The translations under genes and the position numbers were made by a program. A DNA stretch of 64,000 nucleotides. Source: Desulfobulbus sp. Tol-SR (GTDB taxonomy: Bacteria > Desulfobacterota > Desulfobulbia > Desulfobulbales > Desulfocapsaceae). Positions 17,428 through 26,453 of this stretch are shown here, in pieces. Position 1 is the stretch's first letter. The number at the start of each line of letters is the position of its first letter. The notes under the pieces are model-generated. The model was not told where the DNA came from. It made no database searches and saw only the letters and a program-made list of their open reading frames with translations. Location: positions 1 to 64,000 of the forward strand of contig JROS01000006.1 of the NCBI GenBank assembly GCA_000769715.1, in the 5' to 3' direction.

Positions 17428-18993
17428 ATGGGCATACTTTATCACCCCATTGTCTTTCTCTGTCTTGGTATCTGTGCCGGTCTCGTTGCAGGAATCTTCT
17501 TGCGAAAGCGCTTTATCGAAGGACACCAGAACAATATCCGGGCCCAGAGCAAACAGATCATCGAAAACGCCATTGTCGAGGCGGAACAACTGAAGAAAGA
17601 GGCCCTGCTCCAGAGCAAGGAAGAGGCCTATCGGGTAAAACAGGCTCTGGAGCAGGAACTCAAGGCCGAGCGGGATGAGCTGAAGGATGAGATGCGGCAG
17701 CTCAACAAGAAACGTGAGGCATTGAAGCAGGAGTGGGATGGCTATGACGTCAAGAATGCCGAACTGGTCGCCGGCGAGAAGAAGCTTCGGCAGCGGGAGG
17801 TTGAGATAGAATCCAAGCTGAAGGATGTCGATCAACTGGTTGATAAACAGCGGTACGAGATGGCGAGAATTGCCGGGATCAGCCAGGAAGAGGCGAAAAA
17901 GATGCTGATGGACTCGCTGGAAAGCGAGGCCAGGATGGACGCCGCCAAACGATTGGTCAAGATCGAGAATGAAATGAAGATGGAGGCCGACCGAAAAGGG
18001 AAAAATATCCTCGCCCTGGCCATCTCCAGGTATGCCGGCGATTATGTCGCCGACAAGACCGTGTCGATGGTGCCCCTGCCCAATGACGAGATGAAGGGGC
18101 GGATCATCGGTCGGGAAGGCCGAAATATCAGGGCGATCGAGGCGGCCACCGGAATCGACATCATCATAGATGACACCCCGGAGGCGGTTATTCTCTCCGG
18201 ATTCAACCCGGTGCGGCGCGAAATCGCCCGCCTGGCGCTGCTGCAGCTGATCAGCGACGGGCGCATCCACCCCGGCCGGATCGAAGAGGTCGTCGCCAAG
18301 GTCACCAAGGAACTCGAAATCACCATCCGGGAGGCGGGCGAGCAGGCCACCTTCGATGTCGGCGCCCATGGGGTCCATGTCGAGCTCATCAACATCCTCG
18401 GCCGGCTGAAGTACCGCACCAGCTATGGTCAGAATGTGCTCCAGCATTCCCTCGAGGTCGCTTTCCTCTGCGGGATCATGGCGGCGGAACTCGGCATCGA
18501 TGTCAAAATGGCCAAGAGGGCCGGTCTGCTGCACGATATCGGCAAGGCCGTCGACCATGAAGTCGAGGGGTCGCATGCGATCATCGGTCGTGACCTTGCC
18601 AAAAAATACGGGGAGCCGGAAGAGGTGGTCTATGCCATCGGCGCCCACCATGAAGACCTGCCGCCGCAGAGTGTCCTCGATATCCTCGTGCAGTCGGCCG
18701 ACGCCCTGTCCGGCGCCCGTCCCGGCGCCCGGAAGGAGATGCTCCAGAGCTATGTCAAGCGCCTGGAGGATCTCGAAAACATTGCCAATGCCTTCAATGG
18801 CGTGGAAAAATCCTATGCCATCCAGGCCGGGCGCGACCTGCGGATCATCGTTGATTCGAAAAAGATCAAAGACAGCGATGCCATGCTGCTGTGCCAGGAT
18901 ATCGCCAAGGCGATCGAGACGCAGCTCACCTATCCGGGACAGATCCGGGTGACGGTGATCCGGGAGACCCGGGCCGTCGAGTACGCCCGCTAA
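17428..18993 (+). CDS. rny: Ribonuclease Y
   Basis: 521 residues from the ATG at 17428 ([13 protein letters not shown]). An N-terminal membrane anchor (about 5-25) is followed by a long coiled coil to about residue 200, a KH domain ([15 protein letters not shown]) and an HD phosphodiesterase domain with [12 protein letters not shown] and the later HHEDLPP. This is the full RNase Y architecture and length. The enzyme starts mRNA decay at the membrane. tyrS follows after 40 bp and is probably cotranscribed. An upstream in-frame ATG at 17350 is rejected because the anchor should be N-terminal and no ribosome site precedes it. Confidence 0.95.
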   Translation: MGILYHPIVFLCLGICAGLVAGIFLRKRFIEGHQNNIRAQSKQIIENAIVEAEQLKKEALLQSKEEAYRVKQALEQELKAERDELKDEMRQLNKKREALKQEWDGYDVKNAELVAGEKKLRQREVEIESKLKDVDQLVDKQRYEMARIAGISQEEAKKMLMDSLESEARMDAAKRLVKIENEMKMEADRKGKNILALAISRYAGDYVADKTVSMVPLPNDEMKGRIIGREGRNIRAIEAATGIDIIIDDTPEAVILSGFNPVRREIARLALLQLISDGRIHPGRIEEVVAKVTKELEITIREAGEQATFDVGAHGVHVELINILGRLKYRTSYGQNVLQHSLEVAFLCGIMAAELGIDVKMAKRAGLLHDIGKAVDHEVEGSHAIIGRDLAKKYGEPEEVVYAIGAHHEDLPPQSVLDILVQSADALSGARPGARKEMLQSYVKRLEDLENIANAFNGVEKSYAIQAGRDLRIIVDSKKIKDSDAMLLCQDIAKAIETQLTYPGQIRVTVIRETRAVEYAR

Positions 18994-19033
18994 TCGAATA
19001 CGTACAACTACAGGAGAGGATGCCGGTTGCCTT

Positions 19034-20245
19034 ATGCCTTCTATAGATGAACAGATTGCCTTGATTGAACGGGGGGTGGTCGACTGTATCTCTCGCGATG
19101 AACTCGTCAAAAAACTCGAAAAATCAGCGCGGACCGGGATTCCGTTGAAAATCAAGGCCGGTTTTGATCCGACGGCCCCGGATCTGCATCTCGGCCATAC
19201 GGTCCTGCTGCAGAAACTGAAACATTTTCAGGACCTCGGTCATGATGTGTATTTTCTGATCGGTGATTTCACCGGGATGATCGGTGACCCGACCGGCAAG
19301 TCGGAGACCAGAAAGGCCCTGACGGTCGAGCAGGTCGCCGAGAATGCCGAAAGCTACAAGGAACAGGTCTTCAAGATCCTCGATCCCGAGAGGACCAAGG
19401 TGGTGTTCAACAGCACCTGGCTCGGCAAGCTCGACTCCTATGACATGATCCGACTGGCCTCGGAGTTGACCGTGGCCCGGATGTTCGAGCGGGAGGATTT
19501 CCGCACCCGTTTCGAGACCGGCAAGCCGATCTCGATCCATGAATTTCTCTATCCGCTGATCCAGGGCTATGATTCCGTGGCCCTGCAGGCCGATGTCGAG
19601 CTGGGGGGGACCGATCAGCTGTTCAACGTCCTGATGGGCAGGGATCTGCAGCGTTCACGAGGGCAGGAACCGCAGGTGGTCCTGACCCTGCCGCTGCTTG
19701 AAGGTCTCGACGGCGTCAACAAGATGAGTAAATCCCTCGGCAACTACATCGGCATCACCGAGTCCGCCGACAGCATCTACGGCAAGGTCCTGTCGATCTC
19801 CGACGATCTGATGTTCCGCTACTACGATCTGCTCAGTGATCTCGGCCGATCGGAGATCGCCGCCCTGAAGGCGAAGCTGGCCAACGGCGAGGTTCATCCC
19901 AAGGAAGTGAAAAAGCGGCTGGCCCGGGAGTTGACGGCACGATTCTATTCGCCGGCGGCCGCCGTGATGGCGGAGGAGAATTTTGAAAAGGTCTTCCAGA
20001 AAGGAGGCCTGCCCGATGTCATTCCCGAGGTCCGGCTGGCTGCCAACGGGGAGATCTGGGTGCCGCAGCTCCTCGTCGATGCCGGCCTGGTCACCTCGAC
20101 CTCCGATGGCCGGCGGATGATACAGCAGGGCGCCGTCAGCCTTGATGGCGAAAGGGTCGGTGATCAGGGGCTCAAGGTGCAGGCTGCGGGCGAGATCCTG
20201 ATCAAGGTGGGGAAACGGCGGTTCTGCCGGGTGTTCTTCTCCTGA
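19034..20245 (+). CDS. tyrS: Tyrosine--tRNA ligase (TyrS type)
   Basis: 403 residues. Class I synthetase signatures HLGH (in [17 protein letters not shown]) and KMSKS (in [13 protein letters not shown]) are present, with the tyrosine/tRNA region [19 protein letters not shown] and GGTDQLFN. The C-terminus (about 335-400) is an S4-type RNA-binding domain. Charges tRNA-Tyr with tyrosine in the cytoplasm. The fold and the PTGKS insertion fit the bacterial type that is common in Desulfobacterota. It follows rny and ends at a strong terminator. All key motifs are intact. Confidence 0.96.
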   Translation: MPSIDEQIALIERGVVDCISRDELVKKLEKSARTGIPLKIKAGFDPTAPDLHLGHTVLLQKLKHFQDLGHDVYFLIGDFTGMIGDPTGKSETRKALTVEQVAENAESYKEQVFKILDPERTKVVFNSTWLGKLDSYDMIRLASELTVARMFEREDFRTRFETGKPISIHEFLYPLIQGYDSVALQADVELGGTDQLFNVLMGRDLQRSRGQEPQVVLTLPLLEGLDGVNKMSKSLGNYIGITESADSIYGKVLSISDDLMFRYYDLLSDLGRSEIAALKAKLANGEVHPKEVKKRLARELTARFYSPAAAVMAEENFEKVFQKGGLPDVIPEVRLAANGEIWVPQLLVDAGLVTSTSDGRRMIQQGAVSLDGERVGDQGLKVQAAGEILIKVGKRRFCRVFFS

Positions 20246-20270
20246 GCCGAAGCGATCGGCAGAAAAACGA

Positions 20271-20308
20271 AAGGGGTGGGAGGCCTGGTGCCTCCCACCC
20301 CTTTTTTG
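20271..20308 (+). terminator. Intrinsic terminator after tyrS
   Basis: A 14-bp stem, AAGGGGTGGGAGGC / GCCTCCCACCCCTT (20271-20284, 20290-20303), with a 5-nt loop and a T-run. It closes the rny-tyrS transcript and may act on the leftward Fur-family gene too. Confidence 0.93.
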
Positions 20309-20360
20309 TGTCGAAAGCCTGTGGAACGGTAGGCCGGTCCGGGTTCTGCCGGCAACGTCC

Positions 20361-20777
20361 TCAGTTGAGGGAAGGATCCTTTAAGTGGAGCTGGCAATCA
20401 CTGCAGACTCCCGTGAATTCAATATGGTGTCCAATCACCTCATAGCTGCTGGCGACGGCGGCGGCATCGTTGATATTGGGCTGGACCGGGATGTTGATAT
20501 CATCGACCTTGCCGCACTGTGAACAGCGGATGTGGTAGTGCGGGTAGACGGTGGCATCGAAGCGTTTCTGGGTTCCACCGACCTCCAGCTTGAGGATGAC
20601 GCCGCTGTCGGCCATCAATTCCAGGTTCCTGTAGACGGTCCCCAGGCCGATCCGGGGCAGCCGCTTGCGCACCATATCGTACACCTCGTTCGCCGTCGGA
20701 TGAGATGTGACCTTGGCGAGTTCTTCAAGGATTATCTGTCTCTGGGTCGTCAACCGCATGCTGGGAAGTTGGTCCAT
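20361..20777 (-). CDS. Fur-family transcriptional regulator (PerR/Fur-like)
   Basis: 138 residues. The winged helix holds RLTTQRQIILEELAK and the recognition helix GLGTVYRNLELMADSG; the dimerisation domain carries the metal ligands HYHIRCSQCG and, near the end, CSDC, which form the structural zinc site. The mix of ligands and the small size fit PerR-like peroxide sensors at least as well as iron-sensing Fur. An AT-rich near-palindrome lies between its promoter and start, suggesting autoregulation. The neighbour downstream of its start (radical SAM gene) is co-oriented but 170 bp upstream of it. Iron or peroxide specificity cannot be decided here. Confidence 0.9.
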   Translation of the reverse strand: MDQLPSMRLTTQRQIILEELAKVTSHPTANEVYDMVRKRLPRIGLGTVYRNLELMADSGVILKLEVGGTQKRFDATVYPHYHIRCSQCGKVDDINIPVQPNINDAAAVASSYEVIGHHIEFTGVCSDCQLHLKDPSLN

Positions 20778-20810
20778 GGTCGTATCGAGTGGTGGAAGTC
20801 TATTGGCAAA

Positions 20811-20859
20811 TGATAAATCTTATTAGTTGGCATATAATCCCACCTCAGGAATAATTCAA
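20811..20859 (-). promoter_or_regulatory. Promoter and Fur/PerR-like operator of the Fur-family gene
   Basis: Read leftward: TTGAAT (20859-20854), 17-bp spacer, TATATG (20836-20831), then TAATAAGATTTATCA (20825-20811), a 6-bp inverted repeat with one mismatch, about where transcription starts. Its AT-rich form suits autorepression by the Fur-family protein. Confidence 0.5.
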
Positions 20860-20947
20860 CAAGAAACTGCCGTCCGATAAAGGGCTTGAACCTCTATCCG
20901 GCTGAATACGGACCGGTTTCCGGCAAGAGGTTGCCGCACGTGGCGTT

Positions 20948-22240
20948 TTACTCTTGAGTGGTCAGAAAAGGATTGAAATATCCGAACCTGAGGGCGGGGA
21001 ATTCCTTTTTCAGCGCCTTCAGCCAGGGGCGCATGCCCATGGCCGTTTCGGAACGTGGGAGGCCGATGGTCCTGAGGTACCATTCCGGATCCATATTGAG
21101 ATTGCGCAACTGGATCATGTCCGGACGGCAGGAGGCGACAAGGGTGCACAGGGCTTCGAATTCAGGAGCGGAATCACTCAGGCCGGGCAGGATGAAATAG
21201 TTCAGCGAGACAAAGCGTCCGGCGCTCTTCATCAGCCGGATTGACCGCAGGACATCGGCAAAGGCATAGCCGTTGGGCCGGTAATAACCGGTATAATAGT
21301 GTTCCTGGGCCGAATTCAGGCTGACCCGGAGGCTGTCGAGTCCGGCGTCGACCAGTTTTTCCAGGGCCTGCGGCAGACTGGAATTCGAATTGAGATTGAT
21401 CGTTCCCTTGCCGGTCTCCTGCCTGATGAGCCGGATGGCAGCGGCAATGGTATCGGCCTGGAGCAGGGGCTCCCCCTCGCATCCCTGGCCGAAACTGACG
21501 ATGGGTTTCGGGGCCTGGTCCAGGTGCTCGACCGCCATCGTGCTGATCTCTTTCGGCGACGGGACGAAGGTGATCCTCTCCTGGGTCGATGGACAGCACC
21601 CCGACGACTGCAGCGAGATGCAGCCGACGCAACGGGCGTTGCAGGATGGCGAGGTCGGGATCGGGGCCTCCCAGCGGCCGAGGAAATAGTTGCGGGCGGC
21701 AGGGCAGCCGTAGACCAGGCAGCACTTGCCCAGGTGCTGGATCAGCCGGTTGTCCGGATGCTGTTTCAGTTTGCGTCGGGTCCTGGTGTCGACGGCCGAC
21801 GGAGTGAACTGGTCGCTGTCCTGGCGTTTGTCGGGATCGCTGCGGAAGGCGGCGACCCAGAAGCGCCCCTTGCTCCAGCCGACGGCGGTGTAGGCGAAGA
21901 GGGGCAGTGTCGGGGCGCTGTCGGCGGTCTGGAAGGCGGCGGTGAGGATCGAGGTGTGGGCCGGGGCCATGAAGGCAGCCACCGCCTGGATCGGTGCGCC
22001 GGGTTCGAACGGATTGTCCTCCAGCAGCAGCGGTTCCGAAGTCTCGGGGTCGAATGCGACCGGCAGCCGGCCCGGCAGAACGAACAGTTCGCTTCCTTTC
22101 GGCAGGGGAATGAGGTCGGTACGTTCCGGGGTGACGAAATGGCCGTTACTCATGCCGGCCATATGCAGCGGAGGATAATCTATGATGGAGCCTTGGCTGT
22201 CGGCAAAGACCAGAGAAGGGATGGAATCAGGGTGGATCAC
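20948..22240 (-). CDS. Radical SAM protein of unknown specificity
   Basis: 430 residues, starting at a GTG that overlaps the stop of the preceding gene (GTGA). The radical SAM cluster motif CNARCVGC (CX3CX2C) is central, at about residue 205. The SAM-binding sequence GQGCEGEPLL and later strands TINLNSNSS and LDSLRVSLNSAQE fit the TIM-barrel. Unusually, about 190 residues lie before the cluster, with CC-x4-GC just ahead and GCC just after it, so extra metal ligands are possible. The N-terminal part is not recognised. Translational coupling to the 141-residue protein suggests joint function. Substrate unknown. Confidence 0.85.
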   Translation of the reverse strand: MIHPDSIPSLVFADSQGSIIDYPPLHMAGMSNGHFVTPERTDLIPLPKGSELFVLPGRLPVAFDPETSEPLLLEDNPFEPGAPIQAVAAFMAPAHTSILTAAFQTADSAPTLPLFAYTAVGWSKGRFWVAAFRSDPDKRQDSDQFTPSAVDTRTRRKLKQHPDNRLIQHLGKCCLVYGCPAARNYFLGRWEAPIPTSPSCNARCVGCISLQSSGCCPSTQERITFVPSPKEISTMAVEHLDQAPKPIVSFGQGCEGEPLLQADTIAAAIRLIRQETGKGTINLNSNSSLPQALEKLVDAGLDSLRVSLNSAQEHYYTGYYRPNGYAFADVLRSIRLMKSAGRFVSLNYFILPGLSDSAPEFEALCTLVASCRPDMIQLRNLNMDPEWYLRTIGLPRSETAMGMRPWLKALKKEFPALRFGYFNPFLTTQE

Positions 22241-22662
22241 GCGGAGCGGAGCACCCTGAACACGGAATCGACTGCAAGATAGATATCGAGGTCGTCGCCG
22301 AAGACATCCTGGATATCCGGGTGATTGATAAGATCCTCGACAATGTACTGGGTGATATACAGGCTGACGATATTCGGGTCCTGGGCGATGGTCCTGATCG
22401 GCGCGACCTTCATCTGCAGTTCGAATTCATCGATGTAGCCCAGCTGTTTGAGCTGTTCCTCGAGATTTTCGCGGATGCGCTGTATCGACGAGGTTTCGAT
22501 GATCTCCCGGTCGAGGAGCCGTTGTACCAGTTTGGCGGCCAGGGCCTCGGCGTTGTCCTTGGCCTGATGGAACATCTTCCGCCGTTCCTGTTCTCTCTTG
22601 CGGTCTATTGCACGTATGGTCTTGTCTGTTGCTCGGTTGGAACTGATATGGGCTTTGGCCAT
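22237..22662 (-). CDS. Conserved-looking helical protein of unknown function
   Basis: 141 residues with GGAG about 8 bases upstream. A basic N-terminal helix (RAIDRKREQERRKMFHQA) is followed by helical segments (LVQRLLDREIIETSS, IRENLEEQLKQLG) and an acidic end (DIQDVFGDDLDIYLAV). No cysteines, membrane segments or catalytic motifs are visible. I do not recognise the family. Its stop overlaps the start of the radical SAM gene by 4 bp, so it could be a partner or substrate-binding subunit of that enzyme. It begins 92 bp after the glucan phosphorylase stop. Confidence 0.75.
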   Translation of the reverse strand: MAKAHISSNRATDKTIRAIDRKREQERRKMFHQAKDNAEALAAKLVQRLLDREIIETSSIQRIRENLEEQLKQLGYIDEFELQMKVAPIRTIAQDPNIVSLYITQYIVEDLINHPDIQDVFGDDLDIYLAVDSVFRVLRSA

Positions 22663-22754
22663 GAACGTCTCCAGGTATGTATGTTTTCCGGCCGGGACCG
22701 GGATGGACTAGGCGTTGATGCCGACGGGTAAACCTTTTTATATAAACTGAAAAG

Positions 22755-24959
22755 CTAAATATCACTACTGTAAAGTTGGGCGAAGTGCCTCATTTCCAGG
22801 GTCTGGTCGGCCGGCAACTTCAGCTCGTACCGCTGCAGGTATTCCGCCGACATCCTGTGCGTATTGAAAATGGGAATATTGAGCAGCAGGTTGTTGATGC
22901 CCTTGTCGAGAAAGACCTTTGATGTATTCTTGTCATAAAAAGCCCTGAGAATCAATGGCAGCAGTGAATAAAATGAGGTGGAGTCCTCGAAGTAGAGCAG
23001 TTCTTCCCGGGATTCGGAGAGGCTGGCACCGTCGATGGGGCCTTCATGGCCGAATTTCCAGCCGGTGGCCCCGTCATGGTATCCTTCCACCCACCATCCG
23101 TCCATGATCGACACATTGGGGACGCCGTTCATCGCCGCCTTCATGCCACTGGTCCCCGATGCCTCGAGCGGTCTCTTGGGGCTGTTGAGCCAGCAGTGCA
23201 CCCCCGCCACCAGTTTCTTGGCGATATTCATGTCGTAATTGGGGATAAACACCAGATTCACCAGGCCGTCGCTCTTGCGGTACAGTTCCTCCTGGTGGTT
23301 GAGCAGATTCTTGATCACCGTTTTGCCCGGTTCGTCGGCCGGATGAGCCTTGCCGGCAAAGAGAAAATTGATCGGCCAGTTGTTCTCGACCGAAATCCGG
23401 CAGAGATGCTCGATATCGTTGAAGATCAGATCGGCACGCTTGTAGGTGGAGAACCGGCGGGCAAAGCCGACCGTGAAGACCTCGGGTTTCAGGCTGCTGT
23501 CGGCGTCAACGAGGGTCGAGAGGAAATTCGGGGGGTCGATCCAGGTCATGCTCATCTGGGCCCGATGCAGGATCAGCATCCGGTTGACAGCGTCGATGAG
23601 GGTCTTTGAGTCGGCCTGCCAGGCCGAGCTCAGTCTGTCCCTGAAGTCGGGGTCGTCAATGATCACCGTTGCCCGGGCGAAGACCCCGGGGTCATGGCGC
23701 CAGCCGGAGAGCAACGGCGTGGCGTCGAACACCTTGGCCCGTTCGTCGCTTATCCAGGTCAGGTGATGGACACCGTTGGTGATCGCCGCAATCTTGCCGG
23801 CGAATTGCGGGAACTGCCGGCAGGTGACGTCGCGGTGCAGGCGGCTGACGCTGTTGGCCGATCGATTGACGTGCATGGCCAGTTGGGTGAAGTTGTACGA
23901 ATGCGGGCTGTCCTCGTCATGGGCGAGCAGATCGAGGATCCGCTGGCACGATTTTTCACTGATACCGGCATACAGTGATTTGTTGAAGCGATCGTGGCCG
24001 GCCTTCACGGGGGTATGGATGGTGTAGACGAGTCGCTGTGAGACGATCCTGGCCGCCTCGAACACCTGTTCGTCGCTTGCCCGCTCGATGTGCGGGTGCT
24101 GCAGGATCCTGGTCAATTCATCGACGATCAGCTGGATGGCGACGATGACCCCGTGCTGCTCGTTGAGGTGGAAGGTCTTCGAGGTGATGCCGAGCGCCCG
24201 CAGGGCCGGCAGGATGCCGATCCCGAGCATGCGGCGCTGGATGGCCTTGATCATCGACGATTCGGCATTGTACAGCTTGGACGCGGCATTACGGATCAGG
24301 CTCGGAGTTTCGGGACGATAAAAATCGAGGAGGATCTCCGGGACAAAAAAATCGAGATCGCAGCTGACTTCCATTTTCATCCATACCTGGGCGGTGGCGA
24401 CAGTCTCCTGGCCGTATTCGTTGAGGAAGGGGACTGCAATCTGCAGCGGTCTGTCGGGATGGCCGGGGTCCTGCAGCAGGTAGAGTCCCGGTGTGGACTC
24501 GGGCTGCCAGTCGACGGCCTGCGAGATCTGCCCCAGTTGGGAATCGACGTATTGGGCGAAATAGCCCTGGCGGTAGAGCAGGCTGACGGCGATCACCGGC
24601 AGATGACAGTCGGCATAGCTCTTCAGCGTATCGCCGGCGAGAATGCCGAGGCCGCCGCTGTAGGTGGGGATATTTTGCGGGCCATGGATGTATCTGTGGT
24701 AAAAATCCTGCAATCGGCTATCGATGATCTGGTGGCTGTCGGTGATATTCTCCAGTCTGTCACGGACCGGGCTGTAGGCATCCGGATCAGCACCGATTTC
24801 CATGGAGATATAGATGACGGAATCGCCGGCTGGATCGGTGAGGTGGCCCCAGACGTGATCGAATGTCTGTTGGCTGACTCCGAAAAAGGTGCCGATCGGG
24901 CTGGTGGCGATCATTTCTTTTTCCAGCCGATCGATGGTGATGGGGCGTGGTGCGTTCAT
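22755..24959 (-). CDS. glgP: Alpha-glucan phosphorylase
   Basis: 734 residues. The pyridoxal-phosphate lysine lies in EASGTSGMKAAMNG near residue 610, with the active-site stretch HLNEQHGVIVAIQL and VGFARRFSTYKRADL typical of the shorter bacterial glucan phosphorylases. It releases glucose-1-phosphate from glycogen or maltodextrin using phosphate. The N-terminus (YISMEIG) and IYSGGLGILAGDTLKSYADC-like stretch are intact. No other glycogen genes are in the window. It faces away from pal across a 300-bp gap containing the pal promoter. Confidence 0.93.
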   Translation of the reverse strand: MNAPRPITIDRLEKEMIATSPIGTFFGVSQQTFDHVWGHLTDPAGDSVIYISMEIGADPDAYSPVRDRLENITDSHQIIDSRLQDFYHRYIHGPQNIPTYSGGLGILAGDTLKSYADCHLPVIAVSLLYRQGYFAQYVDSQLGQISQAVDWQPESTPGLYLLQDPGHPDRPLQIAVPFLNEYGQETVATAQVWMKMEVSCDLDFFVPEILLDFYRPETPSLIRNAASKLYNAESSMIKAIQRRMLGIGILPALRALGITSKTFHLNEQHGVIVAIQLIVDELTRILQHPHIERASDEQVFEAARIVSQRLVYTIHTPVKAGHDRFNKSLYAGISEKSCQRILDLLAHDEDSPHSYNFTQLAMHVNRSANSVSRLHRDVTCRQFPQFAGKIAAITNGVHHLTWISDERAKVFDATPLLSGWRHDPGVFARATVIIDDPDFRDRLSSAWQADSKTLIDAVNRMLILHRAQMSMTWIDPPNFLSTLVDADSSLKPEVFTVGFARRFSTYKRADLIFNDIEHLCRISVENNWPINFLFAGKAHPADEPGKTVIKNLLNHQEELYRKSDGLVNLVFIPNYDMNIAKKLVAGVHCWLNSPKRPLEASGTSGMKAAMNGVPNVSIMDGWWVEGYHDGATGWKFGHEGPIDGASLSESREELLYFEDSTSFYSLLPLILRAFYDKNTSKVFLDKGINNLLLNIPIFNTHRMSAEYLQRYELKLPADQTLEMRHFAQLYSSDI

Positions 24960-25119
24960 GGTAACCTTTCCTGCAGATAAAACGGAAATGAATCAAAAAC
25001 CGGAGATAAATCGGAACATAGCATTTGACATCCAAATGCGTCTGGTAATAATATGACAGTGACTCGAGAAGTACAGCTACTTTTTTTTGATCGGGTCTTC
25101 CGGACACTGTAGATTGTGC

Positions 25120-25149
25120 TTGAATTTTAGATAGTATTCTTTGTATATA
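25120..25149 (+). promoter_or_regulatory. Probable promoter upstream of pal
   Basis: TTGAAT (25120-25125), an 18-bp spacer and TATATA (25144-25149) in an AT-rich stretch. Transcription would begin near 25156 and run into a terminator-like hairpin before reaching pal. The rest of 24960-25119 shows no gene. Confidence 0.5.
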
Positions 25150-25170
25150 GCGCATTAGTGAAAAAATGGG

Positions 25171-25204
25171 CCTTACCAGTGGTGTTCACTGGAAGGGTTT
25201 TTTT
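25171..25204 (+). terminator. Terminator-like hairpin in the pal leader (possible attenuator)
   Basis: CCTT-a-CCAGTG (25171-25181) pairs with CACTGGAAGG (25187-25196), a 10-bp stem with a bulged A, followed by GTTTTTTT. No rightward gene lies upstream, so it can only act on the transcript starting near 25156. It may limit pal expression or define a very short RNA. Confidence 0.55.
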
Positions 25205-25262
25205 ATTCGGGCTGTCCGCCATTTTTTTATCCACTATCATATCGGACTTAGGAGGTTTCGTC

Positions 25263-25760
25263 ATGATGAAGAGATTACAGGTCGTAGTACCCGCATTGCT
25301 GTGCGTGTCTGTTCTGGCACTGACAGGCTGCGGTAAGAAAGCTGATACCGATGCAGCAATGAAGACGGATGCAGCCCCGGAAGAGTCGCTGGACTCCAAG
25401 GGAACCGGCATCTCCGAGGGTCGTACCTCAGAGGGCATGCTGCCTGTCTATTTTGATTTTGATGATTCTTCCATCCGGGCGGATCAGACTTCCCGCATTC
25501 AGCTGAATGCCGATTTCATCAACAAGGGTACCGTCAATGTCCGTATCGAGGGCAACTGCGACCCGCGCGGCACCAACGAGTACAACATGGCCCTTGGCGA
25601 GAGACGTGCCCTGAGCGCCAAGAAGGCTCTTCTCGAACTCGGCGTTGCAGAAGCCAAACTGACCACCGTCAGCTACGGTGAGGAGCGTCTTCTGCTGCAC
25701 GGCGAAGATGAGATGTCATGGGCTCAGAACCGGCGTGACGACTTCGTCATCGTTGAATAA
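25263..25760 (+). CDS. pal: Peptidoglycan-associated lipoprotein Pal
   Basis: 165 residues from the ATG at 25263, with GGAGG 7 bases upstream; an in-frame ATG at 25158 lacks a ribosome site and would bury the signal peptide. The lipoprotein signal ends in LALTGC, so the mature N-terminus is the lipidated Cys. The OmpA-like C-terminal domain (about 55-165) has FDFDDSSIR, EGNCDPRGTNEYN and GERRALSAKKAL, which bind diaminopimelate of peptidoglycan. Pal anchors the outer membrane through the Tol system; tol genes are not in the window. An OmpH-like chaperone gene follows at 58 bp. Confidence 0.93.
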   Translation: MMKRLQVVVPALLCVSVLALTGCGKKADTDAAMKTDAAPEESLDSKGTGISEGRTSEGMLPVYFDFDDSSIRADQTSRIQLNADFINKGTVNVRIEGNCDPRGTNEYNMALGERRALSAKKALLELGVAEAKLTTVSYGEERLLLHGEDEMSWAQNRRDDFVIVE

Positions 25761-25818
25761 TTAACAACGCTTAAGTGCAGTCCAGGCTGAGAGGTAAATT
25801 TATATTGTGGAGAAGGCA

Positions 25819-26346
25819 ATGGTGTTGAAAAAGCTGTTGATCGTCGGCATGTTCTTCATGCTCACTGGATATTTCACAGGCGGTGTCCAGGCCGCCGAGA
25901 TGAAGATCGGGGTCATGAACGTACAGAAGATCATCGCCCAGTGCGAGGCGGGAAAATCCGGATCGGCCCGTGTCAATCAGAAATTTAAGGAACTGCAGGG
26001 CAGGTTCAAAGGCGAAGAAGACACCCTGAAAGCCCTCAAGCAGGAAATAGAAAAGAAAAGCTCAGCCTGGAGCGAAGAAACCAAGTCGGCAAAAATTCGT
26101 GATTTCCAGAAAAAACAGCGCGAACTGCAGGCGAAAACCGAGGATGCGCGTTTTGAGCTGAAACAGCTTGAAGAGAAGGAAATTGGACCGATTATAAAGG
26201 CCCTTGAGGGTGTTGTCGTGAAATATGGCGAGAAAAACGGTTATACCGCCATTCTCGATAGTAAAAACGGTGTTATCTATCATGATCCGGCGATCGATGT
26301 CAGTGATATCATCATCAAGGAGCTGAACAAAAGCATGGGCAAGTAA
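25819..26346 (+). CDS. OmpH/Skp-family periplasmic chaperone
   Basis: 175 residues from the ATG at 25819 with GGAG 6 bases upstream (a GTG at 25807 is possible but less likely). A signal peptide (MVLKKLLIVGMFFML..., cleavage near VQA-AEM) precedes MKIGVMNVQKIIAQCEAGKS, a family hallmark, and a long charged coiled coil (about 50-130) that forms the Skp tentacles. The end IYHDPAIDVSDIII is also typical. It holds unfolded outer-membrane proteins in the periplasm. Located between pal and yicC and ended by a terminator. Confidence 0.9.
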   Translation: MVLKKLLIVGMFFMLTGYFTGGVQAAEMKIGVMNVQKIIAQCEAGKSGSARVNQKFKELQGRFKGEEDTLKALKQEIEKKSSAWSEETKSAKIRDFQKKQRELQAKTEDARFELKQLEEKEIGPIIKALEGVVVKYGEKNGYTAILDSKNGVIYHDPAIDVSDIIIKELNKSMGK

Positions 26347-26392
26347 CAGCGGTCCATGCCACCAGGCATTTGAAGTGTGTGCTGTACTGAAA

Positions 26393-26432
26393 CGATGCAA
26401 GGGGAGATTCCCTTGCATCGTTTTGTTTTTTC
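26393..26432 (+). terminator. Intrinsic terminator after the OmpH-like gene
   Basis: A perfect 11-bp stem, CGATGCAAGGG / CCCTTGCATCG (26393-26403, 26410-26420), with a 6-nt loop and a T-rich tract after it. It separates the envelope genes from yicC-gmk-rlmB. Confidence 0.92.
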
Positions 26433-26453
26433 AGGAACTGTGGTGAGGAGAGT

